From: 630D-37 sp037478835
GTDB lineage: Bacteria; Chloroflexota; Anaerolineae; Anaerolineales; Villigracilaceae
Assembly (NCBI GenBank): GCA_037478835.1
Contig: JBBFLV010000005.1
Span: 124,001 to 188,000 of the forward strand
DNA: 64,000 nucleotides
Direction: 5' to 3'
Numbering within the stretch: position 1 is the first letter of the stretch; each line of letters starts with the position of its first letter. Positions 1 to 8,539 of this stretch are shown here, one piece after another. The translations under genes and the position numbers were made by a program. The notes under the pieces are model-generated. The model was not told where the DNA came from and did no database searches. It worked only from the letters and a program-made list of their open reading frames with translations.

Positions 1-601
1 CTAGATGTTCGGCGAAGTTCAGCAGGATAAAAGTCTCCGAACGCGTGGTATCAATGGATGGGACGCCCTTAAAACCGGGCGCAGCGACGATCGTAAATTC
101 GGGGACAAAGCGCTGATATTCCTCACGCGTGGCCGGGAGCAGGAACATGTTGCGCGCAAACAGGCTATGCCAGGCGGTTTCGGTGATGATGCGCACCCGC
201 AGGCGATAGTTCGGATCGGCACCGGCATAGACATCCTGGACGAAAACATCTCGCCCCTGGAAATAGCCAAGCAGACGGTTATAGACCTCTTCAAATTTCT
301 CCGCGGCAAAGGGGCGGTTGTATTGTCCCCACCAGATGTGGGCCTCATTTTCCGCTTCGCGCACGATGAATTTATCGTTTGCCGAGCGCGCTGTGTGCTT
401 TCCTGTGTGCACCACCACCGGGCCGGATTGGACGATCCGCCCTTCGCCGCGGAATACGATCTCCTCATAAAGCGCTTCCGGTGGTAAGTTCCAGTAAACC
501 TGGTTCAGGTTACTGAATCCGTGGTTTTCCAAGCCATAATCGCTCTTCAAGGCCGTAGCGATGCCTTGAGCCGGAGTTTTGATGTTGAGCAGGTTGTTCA
601 T
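1..601 (-). CDS. pckA: Phosphoenolpyruvate carboxykinase (ATP), N-terminal part
   Basis: Makes phosphoenolpyruvate, CO2 and ADP from oxaloacetate and ATP, the first committed step of gluconeogenesis. The minus frame is open from the ATG at 601 to the window edge, giving 200 codons of a protein normally about 530 residues long. The segment HTGKHTARSANDKF matches the family's N-terminal substrate-binding region (usual form TGRSPxDKF), followed by VQDVYAGADPNYRLRVRIITE and FNxxR-like ARNMFLLP. The ATG overlaps the stop of the upstream aminotransferase as ATGA, so translation is probably coupled. The pairing makes sense because the aminotransferase can supply oxaloacetate. Truncated only by the window boundary. 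Confidence 0.93.
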   Translation of the reverse strand, partial: MNNLLNIKTPAQGIATALKSDYGLENHGFSNLNQVYWNLPPEALYEEIVFRGEGRIVQSGPVVVHTGKHTARSANDKFIVREAENEAHIWWGQYNRPFAAEKFEEVYNRLLGYFQGRDVFVQDVYAGADPNYRLRVRIITETAWHSLFARNMFLLPATREEYQRFVPEFTIVAAPGFKGVPSIDTTRSETFILLNFAEHL

Positions 602-1815
602 AGCCAATCCCTCACCATTCGGCGGTCGCCGATATAGATTTCGTTTGGAGATGTCGGGTCCAATGCCCAGCGGATGCGGGCAATGCCTTCGGTGACCTCC
701 TTAACCGTGCCGGCATAGCTGATGCGCAGATGGCCCTCCATGCCGAATTCACGGCCGGGCACGGTCACGACCAACGCTTTTTGGAGCAGGAAACGCGCCA
801 ACTGCACCGAATCCTGGGTATAGGCCCGGAAATCGGGGAGCGCATAGAAAGTACCTTCCGGGCGAACGCAACGCACCCCTTGGAAGGCTTTCAATTCTTG
901 CATGAGCACATCCCGATTGTTTTGCACGCTCAGGCGCAGGGCTTCTACGGTGCTTTGCATTCCGTTCAGTGCGCCTTCGGCTGCCGCCTGTAGCACAGCC
1001 GCCGGGGTGGTGACCGTCTGCGATTGGACGCGGCGCATGATCTCGATGATCGGGCGCGGCGCCACCGCCCAGCCGATGCGAAAGCCGGTCATGCCGTAGA
1101 GCTTGGCGACGCCGTTGATGACGATGATATGGCTGGAATCCACGTCCTTCTTCGTGAATTGATAGACCGACGCGGCGCGCTTCCCATCGAAGACCAGTTT
1201 GTGGTAGATGTCATCCGAGATGTAGTAAATGCCGCGGCGTTCGCAGAAATCTACCAGCTGGGCGATCAGTTCGGGAGGGTAGATCACCCCGGAAGGGTTG
1301 TTCGGGCTGTTGACGATGATCGCTTTGGTGGAAGAGGTCACGGCGCGCTCGATATCCTCGAAGCGCGGGATGAACGTGCCGTCCTCTGGCGTGACGATCA
1401 CCGGCACACCCTGGCACATGCGCACCATCTCCGGGTAGCTCACCCAATACGGAGCGAGGATGATCACTTCATCGCCTGGGTTGAGCAGGGTGAAAAGCGC
1501 CATCCAGATGGCGTTCTTGGCCCCGATGGTGACGATCACGTTTTCCGGTGCCACCAGCCGGTCGTAGTTTTCCTCGGTATAGCGAATGATGGCTTTGCGC
1601 AGCGAGGTTGTTCCCTCGACCGGCGTGTATTTCACCTCGCCGGAGGTCAATTTGGCCGCTCCGGCCAGGATGGCCTGAATGGGAGTTTTGTTTTTGGGTT
1701 CCCCGATGCCTAGATGAATCACGGGCTCGCCGCGTTCCCGTAGCAGGCGGGCCTCTTCGTTCAGGCTCACGGTGGGAGATTCGACAATCGAACGTGCCAG
1801 ATAGCTAAGGGACAT
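598..1815 (-). CDS. Pyridoxal-phosphate aminotransferase, aspartate aminotransferase type (class I)
   Basis: A 405-residue fold-type I aminotransferase, probably moving the amino group of aspartate (or a similar amino acid) to 2-oxoglutarate. Visible motifs are NSPNNPSG (about 169-176), SDDIYHKL (about 200-207) for the PLP ring, and NGVAKLYGMTGFRIGW, in which K238 is the expected Schiff-base lysine. The substrate-carboxylate arginine is in LRISYA near 367. A GGAG ribosome site precedes the ATG. It lies 27 bases after nnr and overlaps pckA, in a carbon-metabolism operon. Exact substrate specificity cannot be read from sequence, and other branched or aromatic substrates remain possible. Confidence 0.9.
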   Translation of the reverse strand: MSLSYLARSIVESPTVSLNEEARLLRERGEPVIHLGIGEPKNKTPIQAILAGAAKLTSGEVKYTPVEGTTSLRKAIIRYTEENYDRLVAPENVIVTIGAKNAIWMALFTLLNPGDEVIILAPYWVSYPEMVRMCQGVPVIVTPEDGTFIPRFEDIERAVTSSTKAIIVNSPNNPSGVIYPPELIAQLVDFCERRGIYYISDDIYHKLVFDGKRAASVYQFTKKDVDSSHIIVINGVAKLYGMTGFRIGWAVAPRPIIEIMRRVQSQTVTTPAAVLQAAAEGALNGMQSTVEALRLSVQNNRDVLMQELKAFQGVRCVRPEGTFYALPDFRAYTQDSVQLARFLLQKALVVTVPGREFGMEGHLRISYAGTVKEVTEGIARIRWALDPTSPNEIYIGDRRMVRDWL

Positions 1816-1842
1816 TGTTTTTCTCCTGCAGAGACGTAGCGT

Positions 1843-3549
1843 TTAGGAATGCCGCGCTTGACGTTGGTCCTCCAACGAACGGAGCAGCTTGCGCAGCGCA
1901 GTGAGTACATCGCTGGCCAGGACGCTGGCAGGCGCCAGATCGCGAGTCGCCTCCAGCCCGGCCTGAGCGTGCAACCAAGCACCCAGACGGGCGGCATCAT
2001 AGGCTTCCAGCCCCTGGGCGCGCAGACCGGTGATCATGCCGGCCAGCAGATCGCCGCTGCCGCCGTGTGCCAGGGCCGAAGTGGCGATCGGAATGGTGGT
2101 CGTCCGTCCGTCGGGGGCGGCGATCACGGTGAACGCGCCTTTGAGCACGATCACATGCCCCCATTCGGCGGCAAAGCGCCGCGCCGTTTCCAGGCGAGAT
2201 GCTTGAATTTCTGCCACCGGCAGGCCGCAGAGGATGGACATTTCACCCGGATGAGGCGTGAGCACCGCCGGCCCCGGCAGACGTTGCCACCAATTCGGCA
2301 GGCGCGCCAGCAGTTTCAACCCATCCGCATCGACGATCAAGGGTGGCAATTTGACCGCTTCGGGGGTCGGCTGGGGTGTGGAAGGTTCCCCGGCGGCCAG
2401 AAAGCCGATGCGTGGCGTGGGCTTGCGGACGGGAGCCGGAGCCGTCAACAGATTCTCGATGAATTCGCGCGTGGTTTCCTCCAGGCCGAAGCCGGGGCCG
2501 AGCAGTATAGCGGTTGTCCGTCCCAGGTTCTCCAAGATTACTTCCGCGGCCGAAGCATCGATCACGCCCAGCTCATGCGGTAGGAGCAGCCAGGTGGCCT
2601 CCGGAAGATGGCCGGCCAGCGCGGCATGGAGGGGGGAGGGCACGGCCAAGGTCACCAGGCCGGCACCCACCGCATAGGCACCTTGCCCGGCCAATAGCGC
2701 CGCACCGGTGTAGTTTAAGGAGCCGGCGACGATCAGCGCGGTGCCAAAGGTCCCTTTGTGTGCTTCCGGCGGGCGTTCGGGCAGGTGATGAAGCGCAAAG
2801 GCGAGATCGGCCACTTCGTCGCGGATCGCCGCCATGGTGGGCAGGTCTTCCGAAAAGCCGATATCCGCTACTTCCAGTCGACCGAGATAGGTGAAAGCCG
2901 GCAATTTTAACAGCCCTTGCTTGACTGCGCCTAACGTCAGCGTGTAATCGGCATGGAGCGTAGAAGGGCTGACTTCGCCGCTATCACAATCTACCCCGCT
3001 GGGGCAATCCACGGCTACGATCAGACGAGGCGAGAGCCGTACAAAGGATTGGACGGCATCCAGGAGGAGGGAGATTTCGGTGCGCAAGGGCAGGGTGATG
3101 CCGGTGCCGAGCAATCCATCCAAAATGACGTTGGCGCGTTGCACGGCTTCGCCAAGGTGCTGGAAGTGCGGGTCTTGCTCCATGAGGAAGATTTTGCCGC
3201 CGCTTTCCAGTAGGTGTGTTACCAATGGGTCGGTTCCTTTGCCCTTTTTGCGTTCTTTGACCAGATAGGCTATCGTTTCCCAGCCTTCTTGAGCGAGACG
3301 GGTGAGCGCGACCAGCGTATCCCCGCCGTTATTGCCGCTGCCTACTAATCCCAGGGCGGTAGGAGGGGTATGCCATCCTTCTTTTTGGCGATTTTCTTGG
3401 GCCAGGCGCTGCACCAGCTTGGCAACTGCTTCGCCGGCATTCTGCATCATCTGATCGTAGGTCAGGCCGCGGGCGTTGGCCTCGGCCTCGATCTGGCGCA
3501 TCTGTTCTACTGAAACGAGTTTGGGGATGAACGGCTGTTCCTTGCTCAT
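1843..3549 (-). CDS. nnr: Bifunctional NAD(P)H-hydrate epimerase / ADP-dependent NAD(P)H-hydrate dehydratase
   Basis: A repair enzyme for damaged nicotinamide cofactors. The N-terminal YjeF epimerase domain (about 1-225) interconverts R- and S-hydrates, and the C-terminal ribokinase-like domain (about 245-560) dehydrates S-NAD(P)HX using ADP. Seen are VGSGNNGGDTL and GLLGTG plus VDCPSG in the N domain, and LTPHPGEMS and HGGSGDLLAG (catalytic GxGD) in the C domain. The frame is open further upstream, but the ATG at 3549 has a GGAGGA site and overlaps the AOR stop (ATGA), giving 568 residues. A proline-rich insertion (about 365-385, APAPVRKPTPR and SGTPQPTP-like) sits in the kinase domain. Confidence 0.94.
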   Translation of the reverse strand: MSKEQPFIPKLVSVEQMRQIEAEANARGLTYDQMMQNAGEAVAKLVQRLAQENRQKEGWHTPPTALGLVGSGNNGGDTLVALTRLAQEGWETIAYLVKERKKGKGTDPLVTHLLESGGKIFLMEQDPHFQHLGEAVQRANVILDGLLGTGITLPLRTEISLLLDAVQSFVRLSPRLIVAVDCPSGVDCDSGEVSPSTLHADYTLTLGAVKQGLLKLPAFTYLGRLEVADIGFSEDLPTMAAIRDEVADLAFALHHLPERPPEAHKGTFGTALIVAGSLNYTGAALLAGQGAYAVGAGLVTLAVPSPLHAALAGHLPEATWLLLPHELGVIDASAAEVILENLGRTTAILLGPGFGLEETTREFIENLLTAPAPVRKPTPRIGFLAAGEPSTPQPTPEAVKLPPLIVDADGLKLLARLPNWWQRLPGPAVLTPHPGEMSILCGLPVAEIQASRLETARRFAAEWGHVIVLKGAFTVIAAPDGRTTTIPIATSALAHGGSGDLLAGMITGLRAQGLEAYDAARLGAWLHAQAGLEATRDLAPASVLASDVLTALRKLLRSLEDQRQARHS

Positions 3550-5357
3550 GCTGTTTCCTCCAGCGGGTCCAATCCCAATCGTCGAAGGGTTTCCGGCAGG
3601 GGTGCGCCGCTTTGAAGGTCCCAACCGCGCGCCTGATAGTAGGCCTGGAGCATTTCATCGAAGGGGATGGTATAGCCGGCCGCGCCGCCTTCCGCATAGG
3701 CCTGGAGCAGAGCCTTGGGGAGCTTTTCCTGTTCGCGGCGTAGACCCAGCCGAAGGTTGATCAGGCGCTTCAGGTTCCAGGCGCGTTCCCCGGCACGCAG
3801 CATTTCCTCCACCGACCAATCCAGGCCACAGGCGGCGTTGATCAGGTCAACCTGCAATTGTGGCTCGATGTTGGCAAAAATGCACATCACCAGGGCGTTG
3901 AAAACCGTCCGCCAGTCCTGATGACGGGCGACGTTTGCCGCTTTTTCCGCGCCGGCATGACGGGAGAAATACTCGATCCCAAGTGCCGGCTGGATATGCC
4001 CCCAATCCACAAAGAAATAATCCGATTGATTGTGACAGGCGCCGCGCGGGCTGGTAGCGTAGACCAGTGCCATGCCGGAGACCCCGCGCGGATCGTGATA
4101 GGCGACTTCCAGCCCGTTGACCTGCACGGCCTCTTCCGGCGCGCCCAGTGTCTCTGCCAGTCGCCGCGAACCTTCGGCAATCAGGTTGCCAAACCCTTCA
4201 CGATAGGCGGTCATGCGGATCAGTTGGCGAATGGCCGCCACATCTCCCCAGCGCAATTCCAATCCGCCGGTATCCTGAGTGGTGAGCACCCCTTGCTCGA
4301 ACAGGTGAAACGCCAGCCCGATCGTGTTGCCCAAGCTGATCGTATCCATTCCGTAGCGATCGCAGAGCTCGCCTAGGTAGACGATGGATTCCAGATCGGC
4401 ATTGAGCAGGTTCGGTCCGAACGAGACGATCGTTTCGTATTCTGGACCTTTACGCTTTTGCCCATCTCCCAGGCGCACGACGCGGCCGCAGGCGATGACG
4501 CAAGCATGGCAGGCGCTTTGGCCGATCAGGATGGTCTCGCTCATGGTGGCGCCGGAGATGGCATCGACCTGGGAAAAGGCGCCCTGATGATAGTAACGGG
4601 CCGGCATGGCCCCCAGATATTCGGCATAGTTGGCGGCGCCGGCCGTGCCCAAGGCATGGAGCACCTGTGCTTCGTTATCCTGCCGCAGCTGGCGATTGGC
4701 CTGGGAACGCAACTCAGCATACCGTGCGGGATCGGCCAGGGGTAAGGTCTTGCGCGTGCCGCGCACGGCAATCGCCTTAAGGTTCTTTGCACCCATCACG
4801 GCCCCCAGGCCGGTGCGCCCGGCGGCGCGTCCGTGATCGCAATAGATGCCGGCGAAGCGCACACCGCGCTCACCGGCCGGCCCGATCACGGCCACATGCC
4901 ATCCTTGGCCGAGTTCGGCCTTGATCTGTTCTTGGGTCTCGTACGTATCCAGCCCCCAGAGATGATCGGCCGGGCGAATTTCCACGCGATCGTCGTGGAT
5001 CAGGAGGTAGACTGGGTGCTCGGCGCGTCCTTCGATCCACAGGCCATCATAACCGGCAAAGCGCAATTCCGGCCCCCAGAAGCCACCGCAATTCGATTCG
5101 GCCCACAGACCGGTAGCAGCCCCTTTGCCGCAGATGACAAAACGTCCCACCGTCGGGCCGGCGGTGCCGGTGAGTGGGCCGGTGAGGAAGAGCAGCGGGG
5201 CTTGCGGCGCAAACGGATCGAGATCGGCGGTGAGGACGGGATAGAGCAGACGAGCCGCCAAGGAGGCTCCGCCCAGGAAATCGCGGCGCCAAGCGGAGGG
5301 TACCTCTAAACGTTCCACGCGCCCTTCGCCGAGATGGATTTTTAAGATGGGGAGCAT
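3546..5357 (-). CDS. Aldehyde:ferredoxin oxidoreductase (tungsten-bispterin family)
   Basis: Oxidises aldehydes to carboxylic acids with ferredoxin as acceptor, or the reverse, in the cytoplasm. The 603 residues match the usual length of about 600. The [4Fe-4S] ligands are C283, C286 and C290 (CHACVIAC) with the fourth near C492 (LVMCIF). Pterin/tungsten motifs include AESNCGGFWGPELRFAGYDG and YHDPRGVSGM. The start at 5357 has an AGGAG site and shares one base with the stop of the SCP2 gene. Oxygen-sensitive metalloenzymes of this family suggest an anaerobic or facultative lifestyle. Which aldehyde is used is unknown; the SCP2 neighbour hints at a hydrophobic one. Confidence 0.93.
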   Translation of the reverse strand: MLPILKIHLGEGRVERLEVPSAWRRDFLGGASLAARLLYPVLTADLDPFAPQAPLLFLTGPLTGTAGPTVGRFVICGKGAATGLWAESNCGGFWGPELRFAGYDGLWIEGRAEHPVYLLIHDDRVEIRPADHLWGLDTYETQEQIKAELGQGWHVAVIGPAGERGVRFAGIYCDHGRAAGRTGLGAVMGAKNLKAIAVRGTRKTLPLADPARYAELRSQANRQLRQDNEAQVLHALGTAGAANYAEYLGAMPARYYHQGAFSQVDAISGATMSETILIGQSACHACVIACGRVVRLGDGQKRKGPEYETIVSFGPNLLNADLESIVYLGELCDRYGMDTISLGNTIGLAFHLFEQGVLTTQDTGGLELRWGDVAAIRQLIRMTAYREGFGNLIAEGSRRLAETLGAPEEAVQVNGLEVAYHDPRGVSGMALVYATSPRGACHNQSDYFFVDWGHIQPALGIEYFSRHAGAEKAANVARHQDWRTVFNALVMCIFANIEPQLQVDLINAACGLDWSVEEMLRAGERAWNLKRLINLRLGLRREQEKLPKALLQAYAEGGAAGYTIPFDEMLQAYYQARGWDLQSGAPLPETLRRLGLDPLEETA

Positions 5358-5761
5358 CAGAGGATCTCCTGGGTGATCTCGCGGCAACAGCGCACGAAAT
5401 CCAGCACGGTCGGCACGTTGCGCATCATATAGGCCATGCTTCCGCGCACCTTCAGCTTGCTGGTCATCATCGCCGTCATCGGATCGAGGCGTCCCTGTAA
5501 AATGCTGACGAAATGCTCATAGGGCGCGCTGAGGACGAAAGCGGCCTGGCGATCGGGCGGGGGCATCATCTCCGTGCCGCGGCATTTGCCATGCCAGAGA
5601 TCGAGGTACATGCGCACCTCTTCGGTCAACTTGCCCTGTGGCTGGATGATGAACAGCAAGTCACCTTCCCAGTTGCGGGCGACTTGAGCGTAGCGCTCGT
5701 CGCTGTTCAGCTTTTCTTCCAAGGCTTTTAACCATTCCGCGGAAGGGAAAACGGCGCTCAT
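5357..5761 (-). CDS. SCP2 sterol-binding domain protein
   Basis: A single-domain 134-residue protein resembling the SCP-2 sterol/lipid transfer fold. The typical segments are GDLLFIIQ, VRMYLDLWHGKC, then AFVLSAPYEHFVSILQGRLDPMTAMMTSKLKVRG, where the LDP-MTAMM-KLKV-G pattern is the recognisable core. The family binds acyl chains, sterols or other hydrophobic ligands. It heads the operon and is translationally coupled to the AOR gene, suggesting it presents or sequesters a hydrophobic aldehyde or acid, which is inference. A GGAG site precedes the ATG. Confidence 0.85.
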   Translation of the reverse strand: MSAVFPSAEWLKALEEKLNSDERYAQVARNWEGDLLFIIQPQGKLTEEVRMYLDLWHGKCRGTEMMPPPDRQAAFVLSAPYEHFVSILQGRLDPMTAMMTSKLKVRGSMAYMMRNVPTVLDFVRCCREITQEIL

Positions 5762-5831
5762 CGTGATGCTCCTGGGGTGGAATCAAAAAGCACACGGATT
5801 ATACTACCGCATGTTGGAGGATGGGTGGAAC

Positions 5832-5881
5832 GTAAAAACGCCACACGACCGGATGGGTTTCCCATCGGGCCTGTGGCGTCT
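5832..5881 (-). terminator. Rho-independent terminator
   Basis: On the minus strand a long near-perfect hairpin (arms 5861-5879 and 5838-5857, loop of three bases) is followed by a run of five T (complement of 5834-5838). It ends the transcript of the tRNA-Pro / membrane protein unit before the SCP2-AOR operon. Confidence 0.85.
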
Positions 5882-5904
5882 GAAAGAGAGCAAAGGGGAC
5901 CGGG

Positions 5905-6303
5905 TTAGCCGGTCATGATCTTGATATAGAGCCCCAAAGCGAACTGGATGTTGGCAATTGCACCGAGCAGGCTCAAGGCCACGCCGATCGCCAGGAGTAC
6001 CACGCTCTTATCGCCAGCTTCGCCCACAAACACATCGCGCGCTGCCAGGATGCCGTAGATCACCCCGATCAGGCCGAAGAGCATGCCGCTGAAGAGCAGG
6101 TAATACAGGAAGGGCTCGGATGAGAGGAAGGAGCGGGGATAGGACCAACCCCGTGCAATCCCCAGGATCACTGCCACCATGAAGAAATAGGGGGCCATGG
6201 AAAGGATGCCTGCCACCAGGCTGATGATCGAGGAAAGGCTGGCGCGGGTTTCTTCCACGACCTCGATCAGTTCCTCGCCCTCGTAGATGATCTCTTCTTG
6301 CAT
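5905..6303 (-). CDS. Small three-helix membrane protein, unknown function
   Basis: 132 residues. A short acidic N-terminus (QEEIIYEGEELIEVVEE) is followed by three hydrophobic stretches, about 25-50 (SIISLVAGILSMAPYFFMVAV), 65-90 (YYLLFSGMLFGLIGVIYGIL) and 103-128 (VLLAIGVALSLLGAIANIQFAL). The frame is open further upstream, but that part lies over tRNA-Pro, so the ATG at 6303 with a GGAGG site is chosen. No family recognised. It probably shares the strong tRNA promoter and ends at the terminator at 5832-5881. Confidence 0.75.
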   Translation of the reverse strand: MQEEIIYEGEELIEVVEETRASLSSIISLVAGILSMAPYFFMVAVILGIARGWSYPRSFLSSEPFLYYLLFSGMLFGLIGVIYGILAARDVFVGEAGDKSVVLLAIGVALSLLGAIANIQFALGLYIKIMTG

Positions 6304-6356
6304 AGGACCTCCATTGGTCAAAAGATAAAAAGCCGCCACTGAGGCGGCGACTCTTG

Positions 6357-6431
6357 TCGGGGCACTGGGATTTGAACCCAGGACCTCTTGCACCCCATGC
6401 AAGCGCGCTAGCCGGGCTGCGCCATGCCCCG
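6357..6431 (-). tRNA. tRNA-Pro (GGG anticodon)
   Basis: A full cloverleaf folds on the minus strand. The acceptor CGGGGCA pairs with TGCCCCG, the D stem is GCGC/GCGC, the anticodon stem CTTGC/GCAAG carries the loop ATGGGGT (anticodon GGG, G37), and the T stem CTGGG/CCCAG carries the loop TTCAAAT. The C1-G72 pair is typical of bacterial tRNA-Pro and supports the identity. The 3' CCA is not encoded (A73 is followed by CAA), so CCA must be added by nucleotidyltransferase. Confidence 0.95.
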
Positions 6432-6448
6432 TCCTCGAAGGTATGCTC

Positions 6449-6477
6449 ATTATAGCCATGCCCGCCGATTCTGACAA
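6449..6477 (-). promoter_or_regulatory. Sigma70-type promoter of tRNA-Pro
   Basis: On the minus strand TTGTCA (6477-6472), a 17-base spacer, and a perfect TATAAT (6454-6449) lie just upstream of the tRNA 5' end at 6431. Predicted start of transcription is near 6442. Confidence 0.85.
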
Positions 6478-6640
6478 GGTTTCGGCGCGTCCATGCGTCT
6501 ATTGATGCTTTGAAATCCCCTCGTGTCGCCATCCAGGCCGACCTAGCAGAGCTATCGATTTGCGAATAGAAAAAATGCAATGTTGGGGGTCAATCCTGCG
6601 CCAGGAAATGATAGAGGAAAGAGTTTCGAGAAAAGGCCCT

Positions 6641-6670
6641 ACGGTCTATCGTCCACAGTCCACCGTCTAT
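6641..6670 (-). repeat. Heptamer repeat locus 1
   Basis: Tandem degenerate heptamers read on the minus strand as TAGACGG, TGGACTG, TGGACGA, TAGACCG. The uvrC stop codon (TAG, 6669-6667) is the first three bases of the first unit, so the repeat supplies the end of the gene. Confidence 0.85.
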
Positions 6671-8535
6671 TCCAAATGCGCCTTGACTTGCTCTGCCGCG
6701 TGGCGCGTCATGCCGGGAACGGCGGCCAGTTCCTCCACCGAGGCACGGCGGATGGCCTCGATCGAGCCGAAGTGGCGCAAGAGCGCTTTGCGACGCGTCG
6801 GCCCGATGCCGGGGATGCTCTCCAGCTGCGAGGTCAGGCTGAGTTTGGTGCGCCGTTGACGATGAGCCGTCAGGCCGAAGCGATGCGCTTCGTCGCGGAT
6901 GCGTTGCAAAAGGTAAAGCGCCGGGGAGGTCCGTGGCAGGAGCAGGCCCTCGCTCCGATCCGGGAAAAAGATCTCCTCCTGTTGCTTGGCCAGGGCGATC
7001 AAGGGGATTTGTCCATAAAGCCCAAACGATTGTAAGACTTGCACGGCCCGCCCTAATTGACCTTTTCCGCCGTCGATCACGATCAAATCGGGCAGGACAG
7101 CAAAGGCACGATCGACTTTGGCGCCGGGTTGGGAGGCCGTCTCTTGTGCCGCCTGCCAGCGGCGGAAGCGACGGGTGAGCATTTCCTCCATCGAGGCAAA
7201 ATCATCCGGCAGGCCGCTGACGCTTTCGATGTTGAACCGCCGATAGAGCGCTTTGTTCGGCACACCCTGCTCAAAAACCACCATCGCACCGACGATCGCC
7301 ATCCCCTGCGTATTCGAGACGTCATAGCATTCGATGCGGTTGGGAGGGCGCGGGAGGGAAAGGGCTTGTTGCAGCTCGGCCAAGGCCTCTTCCTGCCGGT
7401 GCGTATCCGCTTGCCAGCGGGCGCGCAAGACGTTGAGCGTTTCACGGGCGTTTTCTAGCGCGAGCTGTAAAAGCTCCTGTGCCTGACCCTGACGCGGCAC
7501 CACGATCTCCACCTTTTCGCCACCCCGCCGCGAACGTAGCCATTGGGAGATGATCTGCGCTTCTTCGATCTCCTGTGGCAACATCACCTGTTCCGGGACG
7601 TTGGCCGCTTCAGAATAGAATTGCTTGAGGAATTGGGCGACGATCTCGGTATCTTCGCTTTCGGCGGTGTTTTCGAGCACGAAATATTCCCGCCCGATCA
7701 GTTTCCCGCCGCGGATGAAAAAGACTTGGACACAGGCTTCCCCATCGCTACGTGCCATGGCCAGGATATCCGAATCGGCCATTTCCTGACCGAAGGCGAT
7801 CTTCTGTTTTTCGATCACGGCATGAATGGCCTGAATTTGATCCCGCAGACGGGCGGCTTTTTCAAAGCGCAGTTCTTCTGCCGCCTGTTCCATCTCTTTT
7901 TGCAGGCGCTCCAGGATTTGCTCGCCGCGTCCGTTGAGAAAGTTCATCAGGTCGGCAATCATCTGGCGGTACCCGGCCTGATCAATGGCGCCGATACACG
8001 GGCCGGCGCAGAGTTTGATGTCGTAGTACAGGCAGGGGCGGGGATCGTGACCCGTGATCGGGCGATCGCAGGTCAGGTAGGGGAAAATGCGCCGTAGCAC
8101 GTCTAAGGTCTGGTGTACGGCCCAGGCAGAAGCATAAGGTCCAAAATAGCGCGAGCCGTCGTTGACCATTTGCCGCGTCACGGTGACTTTGGGGAACGGA
8201 TCGGCCCAGTGCACTTTAATGTACGGGTAGCGTTTGTCATCCTTGAGGCGCACGTTGTATTTCGGGCGATGCTTTTTGATCAGGTTCATCTCCAGCAGCA
8301 GCGCCTCAAGCTCACTTTCGACGACGATCCACTCAATATCGGCGATCTCGCGCACCATGCGCCGCGTCTTTGGCGTCTGGCCGCTTTCGGCGTGAAAATA
8401 GGAGCGCACGCGGTTGCGCAGGTTGACCGCTTTTCCCACGTAAATGATCTCGCCGGCCGCGTTCTTCATCAAATAGCAACCGGGGCGAGTGGGAAGAGCC
8501 GCCAATAGATTTTGCAAATGCTCGGAAGGTTGCAT
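6667..8535 (-). CDS. uvrC: UvrABC excinuclease subunit C
   Basis: Makes the dual incisions in nucleotide excision repair together with UvrB. 622 residues, the normal size. The GIY-YIG nuclease (about 14-92) has GCYLMKNAAGEIIYVGK; the UVR motif binding UvrB is near 200-235; the RNase H-like 5' nuclease carries ECYDVSNTQG and VIDGGKGQL; tandem helix-hairpin-helix motifs end the protein (IPGIGPTRRKALL, AAVPGMTRHAAEQV). The ATG at 8535 was chosen because the family begins about ten residues before NLLAALPTRPGCYLMK; its ribosome site is weak. It starts 4 bases after the PHP gene stop. The stop codon falls in a heptamer repeat. Confidence 0.96.
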   Translation of the reverse strand: MQPSEHLQNLLAALPTRPGCYLMKNAAGEIIYVGKAVNLRNRVRSYFHAESGQTPKTRRMVREIADIEWIVVESELEALLLEMNLIKKHRPKYNVRLKDDKRYPYIKVHWADPFPKVTVTRQMVNDGSRYFGPYASAWAVHQTLDVLRRIFPYLTCDRPITGHDPRPCLYYDIKLCAGPCIGAIDQAGYRQMIADLMNFLNGRGEQILERLQKEMEQAAEELRFEKAARLRDQIQAIHAVIEKQKIAFGQEMADSDILAMARSDGEACVQVFFIRGGKLIGREYFVLENTAESEDTEIVAQFLKQFYSEAANVPEQVMLPQEIEEAQIISQWLRSRRGGEKVEIVVPRQGQAQELLQLALENARETLNVLRARWQADTHRQEEALAELQQALSLPRPPNRIECYDVSNTQGMAIVGAMVVFEQGVPNKALYRRFNIESVSGLPDDFASMEEMLTRRFRRWQAAQETASQPGAKVDRAFAVLPDLIVIDGGKGQLGRAVQVLQSFGLYGQIPLIALAKQQEEIFFPDRSEGLLLPRTSPALYLLQRIRDEAHRFGLTAHRQRRTKLSLTSQLESIPGIGPTRRKALLRHFGSIEAIRRASVEELAAVPGMTRHAAEQVKAHLE

Positions 8536-8539
8536 AGGC

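Noticed and set aside
5..487. Open frames on both strands at the left edge (160 and 149 codons)
   Set aside because: The third frame, running off the edge, encodes an unmistakable PEP carboxykinase N-terminus.
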